Positions 8,063-17,850 of a stretch of DNA of 55,698 bases are shown here, in pieces; the stretch's first letter is position 1, and each line of letters begins with the position of its first letter. The notes under the pieces were generated by a model. That model saw only the letters and a list, made by a program, of their open reading frames with translations. It was not told the DNA's origin and searched no databases. Source of the stretch: Nesterenkonia sp. PF2B19 (GTDB lineage Bacteria > Actinomycetota > Actinomycetes > Actinomycetales > Micrococcaceae); assembly GCF_001758425.2 (NCBI RefSeq), contig NZ_MDSS02000018.1, positions 1-55,698 on the forward strand, in the 5' to 3' direction. The translations under genes and the position numbers were made by a program.

Positions 8063-8644
8063 ATGGCTCACCTGCACCTCACCGGAGAACCTGCGGCCGA
8101 CGACCTGCTCTCGAAGGACCCCTTCGCCCTGCTGACCGGCATGCTCCTGGACCAGCAGGTCGCCATGGAGGTCGCGTTCGCAGGACCCCAGAAGCTGCAC
8201 GAGCGCCTCGGCACCTTGGACCCGGCGACCATCGCCGACTACGACGCCGAGGAGTTCACCGCGGCCTTCCGCGAGAAGCCCGCGGTGCACCGCTTCCCCG
8301 GCTCCATGGCGAGCCGCGTGCAGAAGCTGGCCGAGGCTGTGGTGGACGACTGGGACGGCGACGCCGCAGCGATCTGGACCCACGACGCCCCGTCCGGCCC
8401 CGAGGTGCTCAAACGCCTCAAGAAGCTGCCCGGCTTCGGGGAGCAGAAGGCGAAGATCTTCCTCGCACTGCTGGGCAAGCAGCTCTCCTTCGACGGCGAG
8501 GGCTGGCGGGAGGCCAGCGCGCCCTACGGCGAGGCAGATGCCAAACGGTCAGTGGCCGACATCTATGACCGAGAATCGCTGCTCGAAGTCCGCGAGACCA
8601 AACGTGCCGCCAAAGCCGCGGCCAGAGCCGAGAAGTCCAGCTGA
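8063..8644 (+). CDS. HhH-GPD-type base excision DNA glycosylase
   Basis: A 193-residue protein with the helix-hairpin-helix LKKLPGFGEQKAKIFLALLG that defines the HhH-GPD glycosylase superfamily, preceded by the helical LLTGMLLDQQVAME. Such proteins remove damaged bases; this short actinobacterial family is uncharacterised as far as I know. I start at ATG 8063 (MAHLHLTGEPAADDLL), where family-like sequence begins. The longer open frame from 7781 adds the HxlR remnant. No strong ribosome site precedes 8063, so translation might depend on the upstream frame. The tail is Ala/Arg/Lys-rich. Confidence 0.8.
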   Translation: MAHLHLTGEPAADDLLSKDPFALLTGMLLDQQVAMEVAFAGPQKLHERLGTLDPATIADYDAEEFTAAFREKPAVHRFPGSMASRVQKLAEAVVDDWDGDAAAIWTHDAPSGPEVLKRLKKLPGFGEQKAKIFLALLGKQLSFDGEGWREASAPYGEADAKRSVADIYDRESLLEVRETKRAAKAAARAEKSS

Positions 8645-8681
8645 CCTTCGGGGTTCCGGGAGCATACGAACACGTGACGCC

Positions 8682-10142
8682 TCACTCCAGGAAGTAGGCG
8701 GCGATCTTCGCCTCGGTATCCAGGACCTCGTCCGGCGCCACACCGAGCTCCATGGCGAGTTCCACCGACCCTTCCAAGGCGACTTCCGGATCCGGGGAGA
8801 ACGCGCGATCCAAGATCTCGAGGTAGCGCGTCATGGCGGAGTCCAGGGCCTTGAGCAGCTGGTGGTGCTGCGCGGTGTGCTCGGCCGCCAGTCGCCGTCG
8901 GTGCCGGGCGCTGCGCTCGACCAGAGCCGCTTCTCGCGCGGCCAACGTGGAGGAGGCCGCCCGGTGCATCACCGTTCCCACCGTGTTGCCGATCACGGCC
9001 CCCAGGACCGGCACCGGGATGAGTGCCTGCCCTACGATCGAGGACAGGGCGCTGAGGGAGGCATCCACAGAGATCAGTTCAGCGTTCTCGAGGAATCGCA
9101 GCTCGTCGATCTTCCCGGCGCGCAGCTGGTGAGCCTGTTCGGCAATTCCGAAGGCGGCCGTCGCGACCGAGCTGGCCACGGCCGCCGGGGCGGCGGTGAC
9201 GTTGGTGAGCGCGTAGAGGCTGATCCCACGGACGGAACCGGTGAGGGCGCCGGCGGCGGTGCCGGAGGTGACGTCGATCCAGTCCTGCTCCGCGAAGTCA
9301 TGGAATCTCTTACCCTCCCGACGCTTAGCGGTCAGGGCCCGGACGAAGGAGATCCCACCCTCTGTTGCCGCCGCGGTGGCGGCCGCCTGTCCTGCTTGGC
9401 GCACAGACGGGCGGTTCCTCTGCCGCGCCCCCTCGCGTTCCAGCAGGTCTGTGGCGCGCAGGCCCTCTCGCTCTGACTCCAAAGTCGTGTCGTAGACCTG
9501 CCGCTGCACCTGGTCGTATCTCATCGTGGAGGGTTCGATCGACTCGATGTCGATGACGCCGTCGCTGAAGAAGTCGCGGATCCGTTTCCAGTCGGCGAAG
9601 GAGGGCCCTTCAGCGACGCGCGAAAGAGTCCTCCCGGCCTCCTCCGCGGGCATCTCATACAGAGCCCGGATCGTCTCGTAGTGGTCCAGAGGCACCTGGT
9701 ACTTCCCACCTTGCGCGAGGAAGTCGGGATACCTCCGCAGGTGTTCGGCGATCGCGCCGAGCCCGAGGCGCCCTCCGGAGGCGACGAACTTCTGCTGGAT
9801 GCCGACACCCTCGCGCACCAGGTCCACCGCGCCGTTGTCATCGATCCACTGATACACCGCATGTCGGCCCCGGACCTGGCTGCGAGCATTGCCGATCCCC
9901 ACCTCGGCGATTTCAGCGATGAACCCGTGCATCCCCTTCACCCCGCCCCGATTCGTGGACACCACATCCTGGGAGATGGTCTCCAACGCGTGATCGATGC
10001 TGGCCAGCGCGTCGCTGAGATGCACGTCCTGCTGCTGGAGATCACTCAGCAAGGCACTCAGACGGCACCCGTTGATGTGCTCCACCCATGCTGCGACGGC
10101 CTGCGCCTCAGCACTCGTCGACTGCCTCTCGGTCTCATCCAT
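8682..10142 (-). CDS. Unknown protein with glycine/alanine-rich membrane-type segments (486 aa), module gene 2
   Basis: I cannot name the family. Residues ~60-160 form a strongly patterned soluble domain: STNRGGVKGMHGFIAEIAEV (62-81), IDDNGAVDL, GVGIQQKFVASGG, and a HLRRYPDFLAQGGKYQVP stretch. I recall similar blocks in other bacteria but not a function. Two Ala/Gly-rich hydrophobic stretches follow, about 292-335 and 360-392 (with ALIPVPVLGAVIGNTVGTVM), then a charged helical tail. The ATG overlaps the upstream gene's TGA by eight bases, implying translational coupling. A membrane-active effector or toxin-like role is possible but speculative. Confidence 0.75.
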   Translation of the reverse strand: MDETERQSTSAEAQAVAAWVEHINGCRLSALLSDLQQQDVHLSDALASIDHALETISQDVVSTNRGGVKGMHGFIAEIAEVGIGNARSQVRGRHAVYQWIDDNGAVDLVREGVGIQQKFVASGGRLGLGAIAEHLRRYPDFLAQGGKYQVPLDHYETIRALYEMPAEEAGRTLSRVAEGPSFADWKRIRDFFSDGVIDIESIEPSTMRYDQVQRQVYDTTLESEREGLRATDLLEREGARQRNRPSVRQAGQAAATAAATEGGISFVRALTAKRREGKRFHDFAEQDWIDVTSGTAAGALTGSVRGISLYALTNVTAAPAAVASSVATAAFGIAEQAHQLRAGKIDELRFLENAELISVDASLSALSSIVGQALIPVPVLGAVIGNTVGTVMHRAASSTLAAREAALVERSARHRRRLAAEHTAQHHQLLKALDSAMTRYLEILDRAFSPDPEVALEGSVELAMELGVAPDEVLDTEAKIAAYFLE

Positions 10143-11148
10143 CGCCGGTCGGCTCCGGGTCGACGCGAGCGCCGAGCAGGACCGCGCAGGCCTTGGCGCT
10201 GTTGACCAGCGCCGCGAGGCGGGCCTGCTGTTCGTGGGGCAGAGCGAGGAAGTCGGCGTCGGTGAACCTGACAGCCCGGCGGTAGCTCGTCATCAGCTGC
10301 TCCCGGAGCAGCGCCGTCCGCTGGAGGATGTCCTCCAGCTGGGTGTCTATCATCCTCACCGTCGCGGTGTTCTGCTCGACTGATGCCAGCGCCTCCCGTC
10401 TCGCCTCACGGGTCGTGTGCTTCTTCCTGGCGAACAGCGCGATCGATGTCAGCACGGTAGCGCCCGCCACCGTCCATCCGATGGGTCCCGCCAGTGCCAA
10501 CAAGGCACTGCCGGCGGCAGTGCCGCCACCACCGGCGGCCACTGCGCCGCCGCCCAACCAGGCCAGGGCCGCATTCGAGGCCGCCGCACCAGACAGCGTC
10601 GAGATTGCGGTGCCCGTCGAAGCGGTGCCGAACGTCGTCGCCACCCATATCGCCGCCGTCGGGGCCATGCTGGCCACGGCGGCACCTGCCGCGAATCCGG
10701 CTCCTGTGCCGACCGCCGATCGTCGCGCCGCCTCCACGTCGTCCTGAGCAAACTGCTCCGCCGCCACGAATCTCGCCCGGTGGAACTCCATGGCCTCGAC
10801 GTCCGCGTGGAAGGACTTCGGAGTGTGGGCGATGGAGTTGATCAGCTCCTCGGTCAGCTGGATCAGATCGGCAGCGCGCTCCCGCTGGCGCAGCAGAGCG
10901 ACCCCCTTGTCGCTCATGGAGGTGAAGGCGCCGTTATACGCTGCGATGGCCTCCTCGTATGGGTCGGGGGCCTTCTCGATCAGCCGCTCCGCCGACTCCG
11001 CGGCCGAGCTGCTGAGCCCGCCGAGCTGACCCACAAGCTGGGCAGAGCTCCCCCGGAGGACCCGTCCGATGCTCCCCACGGTCCTGCCGAGCGTGGCCTT
11101 GGCATCGTCCTCCCCGGTCTGTCCGACCATCGTGATCTTCCCCCTCAT
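10135..11148 (-). CDS. Unknown glycine-zipper-like membrane protein (337 aa), module gene 1
   Basis: The first gene of a two-gene unit. A charged helical N-terminal region (through EKAPDPYEEAIAAYNGAF and MEFHRARFVAAEQFAQDD) is followed by a long Gly/Ala-rich hydrophobic block in mid-protein, with GTGAGFAAGAAVASMAPTAA, AWLGGGAVAAGGGGTAAGSA and LALAGPIGWTVAGATVL. A Lys/Arg-rich helical C-terminus follows. The repeated small residues resemble membrane-inserting glycine-zipper proteins. GAGGTG lies five bases before ATG 11148; ATG 11130, also preceded by a purine run, is an alternative, and a start at 11184 exists. No family recognised. Confidence 0.72.
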   Translation of the reverse strand: MRGKITMVGQTGEDDAKATLGRTVGSIGRVLRGSSAQLVGQLGGLSSSAAESAERLIEKAPDPYEEAIAAYNGAFTSMSDKGVALLRQRERAADLIQLTEELINSIAHTPKSFHADVEAMEFHRARFVAAEQFAQDDVEAARRSAVGTGAGFAAGAAVASMAPTAAIWVATTFGTASTGTAISTLSGAAASNAALAWLGGGAVAAGGGGTAAGSALLALAGPIGWTVAGATVLTSIALFARKKHTTREARREALASVEQNTATVRMIDTQLEDILQRTALLREQLMTSYRRAVRFTDADFLALPHEQQARLAALVNSAKACAVLLGARVDPEPTGDG

Positions 11149-11216
11149 GCATGCACCTCTCTGCACGAGGATAGCGATCATCACCGACAGACGAACCCCC
11201 GTTAGCTTCTAAGGGC

Positions 11217-11520
11217 ACCGCTTCTCCGGCAGGATAAGTGGTGTTGTCCGGTCCGGCTCCTGGGCATGATCGTTTGCCCCCAGTCAATGTGATGATCCGG
11301 GGGGTGTTGTCACCCAGGAGCTGGTCACGGGCGGATCGTGGATCGCTGATAGAGGCACGACAGTCCCACTCCTTGAGGACTTGTTTTCTAACGTGGATGC
11401 CGAGCATGACCCGCCCACCGACTCACCCCAGGTCCTGGGCCGCGGACCGGATGACTGGCCGCGCTGAGCGCTTTGCCCAGGGCGGTGACGAGGATTCACA
11501 CCGAAGAGGAGATACCGCTC
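11217..11520 (+). ncRNA. Structured IS110 leader, candidate bridge RNA
   Basis: About 300 non-coding bases precede the IS110 transposase. They hold a 9-bp inverted repeat (GCTCCTGGG 11256-11264, CCCAGGAGC 11313-11321) and a direct repeat GGTGTTGTC at 11240-11248 and 11303-11311. IS110-group elements encode a bridge RNA in the non-coding end before the transposase, with two internal loops that pair to donor and target DNA. Position and structure fit, but I could not resolve the loops or exact RNA ends. Confidence 0.4.
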
Positions 11521-12768
11521 ATGGCCTGGGATCTTCAGGACTTCGCGCTGTTCATCGGCCTAGACGTCGGCAGAACCGAACATCACGCCACCGCACTGAC
11601 CCGCACCGGCGAGAAGGTCTACGACAAGGCACTGCCCAACGACGAGACCAAGCTGCGGCAGCTGCTGACCGAGCTGACCGATAGCCATGGCCGGGCGCTG
11701 CTGGTCGTCGATCAGCCCGCCACCATCGGGGCACTGCCGGTCGCGGTGGCCAAAGAAACCCCCGAGGTCGAGGTGGCGTATCTGCCGGGGCTGACCATGC
11801 GCCGGATGGCTGACCTGCACGCCGGCTCGGCCAAGACCGATGCCCGGGACGCGTTCATCATCGCCGAGACAGCCCGCACCATGCCCTCAGCGCTGCGGCA
11901 GATCGCCGCCAGCGACGAGCAGATCGCCGAGCTGGCGGTGCTGGCTGGCTTCGATGATGACCTGTTGGGCCAGACCACCGCGACCCGGAACCGGCTGCGC
12001 GGGTTACTGACTCAGACCCACCCCGGGTTGGAGCGAGCTATCGGATCGCACCTGCACCACTACGGGGTCCTCGATGCTCTGGCCGCCTGGCCGACCCCGC
12101 AGAAGCTCAAGGCCGCTGGCCGGGGGCATGTGCGCAACAGGATCAAGAAGCACAATCCTCGCCTGGCCGAGAGGATCACCGAGGCGATCTTCACCGCCCT
12201 GGATGCCCAGACCGTCGTGGTCGCTGGCACCGGGGCTGCGGCCACGATCATCCCGATCCTCACCAACCAGCTGAAGGACCTCTACACCCAGCGGGCCCAC
12301 GTGCTGGCCCAGGTCGAGGCACTGGTGGAGGCCCACCCTCTTGCCCAGGTCCTGACCTCGATGCCCGGAATCGGGGTCAGGACCGCCGCTAGAATCCTCA
12401 CCGAGGTCGTCGGCAAGAACTTCAAGACTGCCGGTCACCTCGCTTCCTACGCCGGGATCGCCCCCACGACCCGGCGCTCCGGGACTTCCATTCGCGGGGA
12501 GTTTGCCAACCGCGCCGGGAACAAGAGACTGAAGTCCACTCTGTTCAACAGCGCCTTCGCCTCATTGCACCACGGGCCTTCACGGGCCTACTACGACAAG
12601 AAGAGAGCCGCTGGGAAGACTCACAAACAGGCCGTCATCGCCCTCGCTCGTCGCCGTCTGGACACTCTCTACGCCATGCTGCGAGACGGCACCTTCTACC
12701 AGGAACCAGACAACGCCCGCGGAGGCTCAGGCCACGCCCTCGCGGCTTGACGAAAACCATAGAGGCAC
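11349..12768 (+). mobile_element. IS110-family insertion element (boundaries approximate)
   Basis: The transposase is flanked by two copies of ATAGAGGCAC, at 11349-11358 and 12759-12768, which I take as likely element ends or core repeats; IS110 elements lack true inverted repeats. If the structured leader at 11217-11348 belongs to the element, the left end lies further left. It sits between the membrane-protein module and the PLP-enzyme gene. Confidence 0.55.
11521..12750 (+). CDS. IS110-family transposase (DEDD recombinase)
   Basis: A 409-residue protein. The N-terminal RuvC-like domain starts FIGLDVGRTEHHATAL with the first catalytic Asp, and SAKTDARDAFIIAE supplies the later Asp residues. 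The C-terminal Tnp/transposase_20 domain shows TSMPGIGVRTAARILTEV and SYAGIAPTTRRSGTSIRG, the latter with the Ser region used in recombination. ATG 11521 is preceded by GAGGAG about ten bases upstream. Length is normal and the gene looks intact. Confidence 0.93.
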   Translation: MAWDLQDFALFIGLDVGRTEHHATALTRTGEKVYDKALPNDETKLRQLLTELTDSHGRALLVVDQPATIGALPVAVAKETPEVEVAYLPGLTMRRMADLHAGSAKTDARDAFIIAETARTMPSALRQIAASDEQIAELAVLAGFDDDLLGQTTATRNRLRGLLTQTHPGLERAIGSHLHHYGVLDALAAWPTPQKLKAAGRGHVRNRIKKHNPRLAERITEAIFTALDAQTVVVAGTGAAATIIPILTNQLKDLYTQRAHVLAQVEALVEAHPLAQVLTSMPGIGVRTAARILTEVVGKNFKTAGHLASYAGIAPTTRRSGTSIRGEFANRAGNKRLKSTLFNSAFASLHHGPSRAYYDKKRAAGKTHKQAVIALARRRLDTLYAMLRDGTFYQEPDNARGGSGHALAA

Positions 12769-12871
12769 CCCCCGGAGTCCGCGGATGACGTCCGGCAACA
12801 TGCCGTTGACCTGATGCCCTCTATCATCGGAGCACACGGCCTGCCGACACCCGGAAGGACACCACCCGATC

Positions 12872-15681
12872 ATGATCAGCAATGGCGCTGACCACCCCGC
12901 ACCCCCGGAGACCCCTGCCTCCGGCTCCCGCACCGCCGACGGCGCGCCCCCGCGCCACACGTCTCCGCGCCGCACCGCGTCCTGGACGTCGGCCCTGGAG
13001 CGCGACCCGGGGATGCCGGCGAGCACCTGGCGGCTGCGCAGCGACGCCTGGGAGTATCTGCGGTTCGCGGTGAAGCGCCTGGCACTGGGCAGCGACGACG
13101 TCGAGGTCCTCGCCTCTGACAGCGAGATCCACCGCTCCCTGCGCGCTCTGGAGACCATCGAGATGTACTGGGCCGGCTTCGGCCAGCGCTATGTGCGCAC
13201 CATCGGCGAACTCCTGGAGGACGGCGACTACCGCACCGCCTTCGACCTGATCGGCCGCGTGGTGCACCGGCTGCGCGGCGACACCGTGCCGGATGAGCCC
13301 CGGGACGAGCACCTGGAGGAGCCTGAGCGACCCGAGACCACTTCGGACCCGGATCCGCGCCCGCGGTTCGAGGTGCTGATCATCGACGAGACCACCGCCG
13401 CCGATCGAGACACCATCCGTTCCGAAGGGCTGCGGCTGCGCTCGCCCGCCGACGCGTTCACCTATGAGTTCGTGGTCGTGCCCTCCGCGGACGACGCCGT
13501 CGCCGCGGTGCTGACGAATCCGCACATCCTGGCCTGCGTAGTGCGTCCGGGGTTCAGCGAGCACACCCACCAGCCGCTCAGCCGCGACCTCCGGGAGACC
13601 ATCGCCCTGGCCCGCTCCCAGGTGTCCGAGGGGTCGGCGTCGTCGCAGAGCCAGCTGGCCTCGGTGCAGCGGGTGCTGCGCCTGGCGGACACGCTGGCCG
13701 CACTGCGCCCTGAGCTGGACCTCTACCTGATGGCCGGCGCCCACCTGGAGGAGCTGGCCGGGGCGCTCACCCACCGCTTCCGGCGGGTCTTCTGGCGCGA
13801 GGACCAGCTGGAGCTGCACTTGTCCCTGCTGCGCCGTGCCTCCCACCTGTATGACACGCCGTTCTTCACCGCCCTACAGGACCACGCCCGCCGCCCGGTC
13901 GGAGTCTTCCATGCGCTGCCGGTGGCTCGCGGAGGCTCCGTGGTCTCCTCCCAGTGGATCAAGGACCTCGCGGAGTTCTACGGGCTGAACCTGCTGCTGG
14001 CCGAGACCAGCGCCACCTCCGGCGGGCTCGACTCCCTGCTGGCGCCCACCGGCACCATCAAGAAGGCCCAGGACCTGGCGGCCCGGGCCTTCGGCGCCCG
14101 GCAGACGTTCTTCGTCACCAATGGCACCTCCACCGCGAACAAGATCGTCCACCAGGCGCTGACCGCACCGGGCGACGTCGTGCTGGTGGACCGCAACTGC
14201 CACAAGTCCCACCACCATGCGGTGGTCCTCACCGGAGCGAAGCCGGCCTATCTGGAGGCCTACCCGCTCAACGACTTCGCCTTCTACGGGGCTGTGCCGC
14301 TGGACCGCATCAAGCAGCTGCTGCTCGACTACCGGGCCGCCGGGCGCCTCGACGAGGTACGCATGGTGACCTTGACCAACTGCACCTTCGACGGGATCGT
14401 CTACGACCCCGAGCGGGTTATGGCCGAATGCCTGGCCATCAAACCGGACCTGGTGTTCCTGTGGGACGAAGCGTGGTTCGCCTTCGCCGCATTCCACCCG
14501 GTCACCCGGCGTCGCACCGCCATGAACGCGGCGAAGAACCTGGAGGAGCGGCTGAAGTCCCCGGCCCATGCCGCCGCCCACCGGGCCCAGCAGGAACGGC
14601 TGCACGACGCCGACGGCGCCCCCGCCCCGGACGAGGTCTGGCTGGCCGAGCAACTCATCCCCAGCCCGGAGGCCCGCATCCGGGTCTACGCCACCCAGTC
14701 CACCCACAAGACGCTGACCGCCCTGCGGCAGGGCTCCATGATCCACGTCTACGACCAGGACTGGGAGCGGGAGGCCGAGGAGTCCTTCCATGAGGCGTAC
14801 ATGACCCACACCTCCACCTCGCCCAACTATCAGATCCTCTCCTCCCTGGACATCGGGCGCCGTCAGGTGGAGCTGGAGGCTACGCGCTGGTGCAGCGCCA
14901 GCTGGACCTGGCCTCCAGCCTGGCCCAGACGATCGCCCGCCACCCGCTGCTGCGCCGCACATTCCGTGTGCTCACCGCCCACGACCTCATCCCGGCCGAG
15001 CTCCGAGGAGTCGGCAGGCCCATGCCGCTGCGCCACGGGCTGGCGCCCCTGTGGGAGGCCTGGGCCCATGATGAGTTCGTCGTCGACCCCAGCCGCATCA
15101 CCATCGAGATCAGCCGCACCGGCGTCGACGGGGACACGTTCAAACACGAGCACCTGATGGACCGGTACGGCATCCAGGTCAACAAGACCAGCGGGAACAC
15201 GGTGCTGTTCATGACCAACATCGGCACCTCCCGCAGCGCCATCGCCTACCTGATCGAGGTGCTGGTGAAGCTGGCCGAACGCTTCGACGACGCCCTGTCC
15301 CGGCGCCACCCCGACGACCGTGCCACGCCCGAGGAGCCGCTGCCCCCGCTGCCGGACTTCAGCGCCTTCTCCCCGGACTACGCCACTGATGCGACGCTTC
15401 CCGACGGCGACATGCGCACCGCGTTCTTCGCCGGGCAGCAGCGCCGGAACACCGAGCATGTGTTCCCGGAGGAGCTGCGTGCCCGGGTCGCCGCCGGCGA
15501 GCGCCCGGTCTCCGCCGGCTTCGTGACCCCCTACCCGCCCGGCTTCCCGGTGCTGGTGCCCGGACAGGTCATCACCAGCGACGTGCTGGAGTTCATGGCA
15601 GTGCTCAGCACCCGCGAGGTCCACGGCTATGACCCGCACCGGGGCTACCGGATCTTCGCGACGCCGCCGTCGGACGTGTGA
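12872..15681 (+). pseudogene. Orn/Lys/Arg decarboxylase-type PLP enzyme, one-base frameshift
   Basis: A ~936-residue PLP enzyme interrupted at about 14,880. The first frame carries an N-terminal receiver-like/wing region (~60-250) and the PLP domain: FFVTNGTSTANKIVHQA binds the phosphate, LVFLWDEAWFAF carries the cofactor-ring Asp, and YATQSTHKT contains the Schiff-base Lys near residue 613. After GRRQVELE the frame is lost; adding one G in the run GGAGGC restores YALVQRQLDLASSLAQ and the C-terminal domain down to 15,681. The most likely role is decarboxylation of a basic amino acid. Because both halves are well preserved, the indel may be a sequencing error. Confidence 0.8.
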
Positions 15682-15721
15682 CGAACCTCACGCCGCCGCG
15701 CGCCGCCACTCAGCGGCGGGC

Positions 15722-16645
15722 TCATCGGCGCGGCAGGGAGGAGGCGCCGTCAGAGACGCGCGCCATCCGCCGCGAGATCGCCGCGGCGAGCGCCGTCGCC
15801 GCCTCCGGCACCTTGTGCAGGTTCAGCACCGGCTCGAACAGTTCTGCCTCCAGCAGCACGATGCCGTGCTGGGCGCTGGTGACCAGGTCGACTCGGGCAT
15901 AGAGCGGGGACTCCGCCGGGGAGGCGGCGTCGATGGCGGCCATGACCTGGTGGGCGAAGGACGCCTCGGCGGCAGTGGCCTCCACCGGCTGCGGGTCTTC
16001 GGAATACTCGCCGCCGGCCAGTCCCCCGCCGCGGGCCAGGATCGCGCCTTTGCTGATGGTGTGGGTGTGCTGCCCGTCGATGAAGTACAGCGCCTTCTCC
16101 GCGCCCGCGGAGAGTTCCGGCACCTCCGGTTGGATCATCACGGTGCGTCCTGCCGCCAGGATCTGCTCGCCCAGGCGCCGGGCGTCGTCGCTGGAGGCCT
16201 GCAGCAGCCCAGTGTGCAGGGCGCCGGCGGAGACCGTGGGTTTCAGCACGATCCAGTCGTCGTCGTGGGCGGCCAGGGCTGCGTTCAGCTGCTCAGCAGT
16301 GTCCGCCCACCGGGTGGGCACGGTGGACACCCCGTGGGACTCGAGGTCCCGCAGGTAGACCTTGTCCAGATTCCAGTCCACCAGGGCCGGGGTGTTCAGC
16401 ACCGGCACGTGTCGATGCGTCTCATGCAGCCAGGCGCGGATCTCATCCTCCCTCCAGGGGTAGTCCCAGGGACTGCGCAGCACCAGGAGGTCGTAGTCTC
16501 CCTCACCCGGGGTGTGGGCGTGCCAGACCACGGGGGTGGCCCGCAGCCCGGCGGCGCGCAGCGCGGGCAGCAGCACCTCGGTGTCCGGGTCCTGCACCCC
16601 CGGCTGGTACTGATCGGTCACGACGACGCCGACATGTGCGGTCAC
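15722..16645 (-). CDS. ATP-grasp domain protein
   Basis: A 307-residue protein opening VTAHVGVVVTDQYQPGVQDP, with LLVLRSPWDYPW, a Lys-bearing WIVLKPTVSAGALHTG segment and a C-terminal acidic ATP-grasp metal site around YARVDLVTSAQHGIVLLEAE. ATP-grasp enzymes join a carboxylate to an amine, thiol or imidazole; glutathione-synthetase-like sequences of this type have no firm substrate. GTG 16645 is preferred because GGAGG lies six bases before it; the longer frame to 16,687 lacks such a site. It converges on the PLP enzyme with a 40-base gap. Confidence 0.82.
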   Translation of the reverse strand: MTAHVGVVVTDQYQPGVQDPDTEVLLPALRAAGLRATPVVWHAHTPGEGDYDLLVLRSPWDYPWREDEIRAWLHETHRHVPVLNTPALVDWNLDKVYLRDLESHGVSTVPTRWADTAEQLNAALAAHDDDWIVLKPTVSAGALHTGLLQASSDDARRLGEQILAAGRTVMIQPEVPELSAGAEKALYFIDGQHTHTISKGAILARGGGLAGGEYSEDPQPVEATAAEASFAHQVMAAIDAASPAESPLYARVDLVTSAQHGIVLLEAELFEPVLNLHKVPEAATALAAAISRRMARVSDGASSLPRR

Positions 16646-16748
16646 GGTCCACCTCCGCTGATCCTCGGGACGCCTCGGCAGGATCACGACGCCGGGCCTC
16701 TCGACGATACAACGGCGGGCGGCACCGCCGCCCGCCGAGTCCTGCGCC

Positions 16749-17830
16749 TCACTTGTCTGCGGCCAGCACAGCGGCGCGAGCGGCGACCGCCCCCTGTGTG
16801 GGGGCGACGGCGATCAGACCGTCGTAGAGCTGCAGGAGCCGGCCCGTGTCCAGCCTCCCGGTGCGCTTCCGATCGCCATGGACCGACTGGATGGCCGCCT
16901 CCAGCTGGAAGCGGCCCAGCGGCGCGCCGAGCCGGTGCGCCCGGTGCAGGAACGCCTCAGCCTGCCGGATCAGCCGGGAGTCCCAGAGGGCGGTGTCCTG
17001 CTCCTGGATGGGCGGCCACGGCTCTGAGGCACGGGCCGGAGCGCGCGACTGGGCGAAGGTGAGCAGCGCGGCCAGCCCCCACGCCTCGGGCTCGTCTCCC
17101 AGCAGCTCGGCGACCAGCACCGCCAGCCACCGCGCCTCGTCGGCCAGCGACTCCCGGACGCGTCGCGCTGGTCGAGCCAGTCACTCGCATACGCCCCGTA
17201 GATGGCCTCCAGGACGGCAGCCAGCCGGGCCAGCATGTCCTCACGGGTGGGGATATGGAAGGGGATGCCGGCGTCGCGGATGCGCCGCTTGGTGCGTACC
17301 AACCGCTGCGCCATCGTCGCCGTCGGGACGCCGTAGAGCCGTGCGACCTCTGCGGCGTCGCAGCCGAAGACGACCTGCAGCATCAGCGGAGTGCGCATGG
17401 TCTCTGCGATCGTCGGGTGGGCGCAGGCGAAGAGCAGCTCCAGACGCTTGTCCGGGATCCTCTCGACGTCGACCGCGTCCAGCCGCGCCGTGCTGTCCTC
17501 GGACTGGACATCGGCCACCTTGGCATCCATCGGCACTGAGCTCCGGGCCGCCGCAGAGCCCAGGTGGTCCCGAATCCGGTTCCTGGCGACCGTCATAAGC
17601 CAGGCCTCCGGGCGCTGCGGCACGCCGGTCTCCGACCATGTGCGCAGCGCCCGCTCGAAGGCGTCGGCCAGGCCGTCCTCCGCCAGGGCGAGGTCCCGCA
17701 CTGCGGCCGCCAGCAGGGCGAGCAGCCGTCCCCGGGACTCGGCGGCGAGGCGCTCCACCGCCTCGCGGGCGGACCCCGGGACTGGGTCGTGGGTGGCGCC
17801 GTCCTCCGCCGGAGGCTCGCTCTTCTGCAC
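16749..17830 (-). pseudogene. ECF sigma factor with C-terminal extension (ECF42-like), one-base frameshift
   Basis: Sigma region 2 is seen as LALAEDGLADAFERALRTW and EAWLMTVARNRIRDHLG, region 4 as CDAAEVARLYGVPTATMAQR. A long C-terminal extension ends in helical TPR-like repeats (LLTFAQSRAPARASEPWPPI, LHRAHRLGAPLGRFQLEAAI), typical of ECF42-type factors. The frame breaks near 17,160; adding one base there gives one protein of ~360 residues. The GTG at 17,830, with AAGGA eight bases upstream, is the likely start. The YCII/DGPF gene ends 20 bases upstream, the usual partner of this sigma group. Either a recent inactivation or a read error. Confidence 0.8.
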
Positions 17831-17850
17831 GGACTCGTCCTTGGGGCCTG

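Noticed and set aside
11473-11520. Earlier start for the IS110 transposase at 11,473
   Set aside because: The added residues are not family-like, and GAGGAG stands before ATG 11,521.
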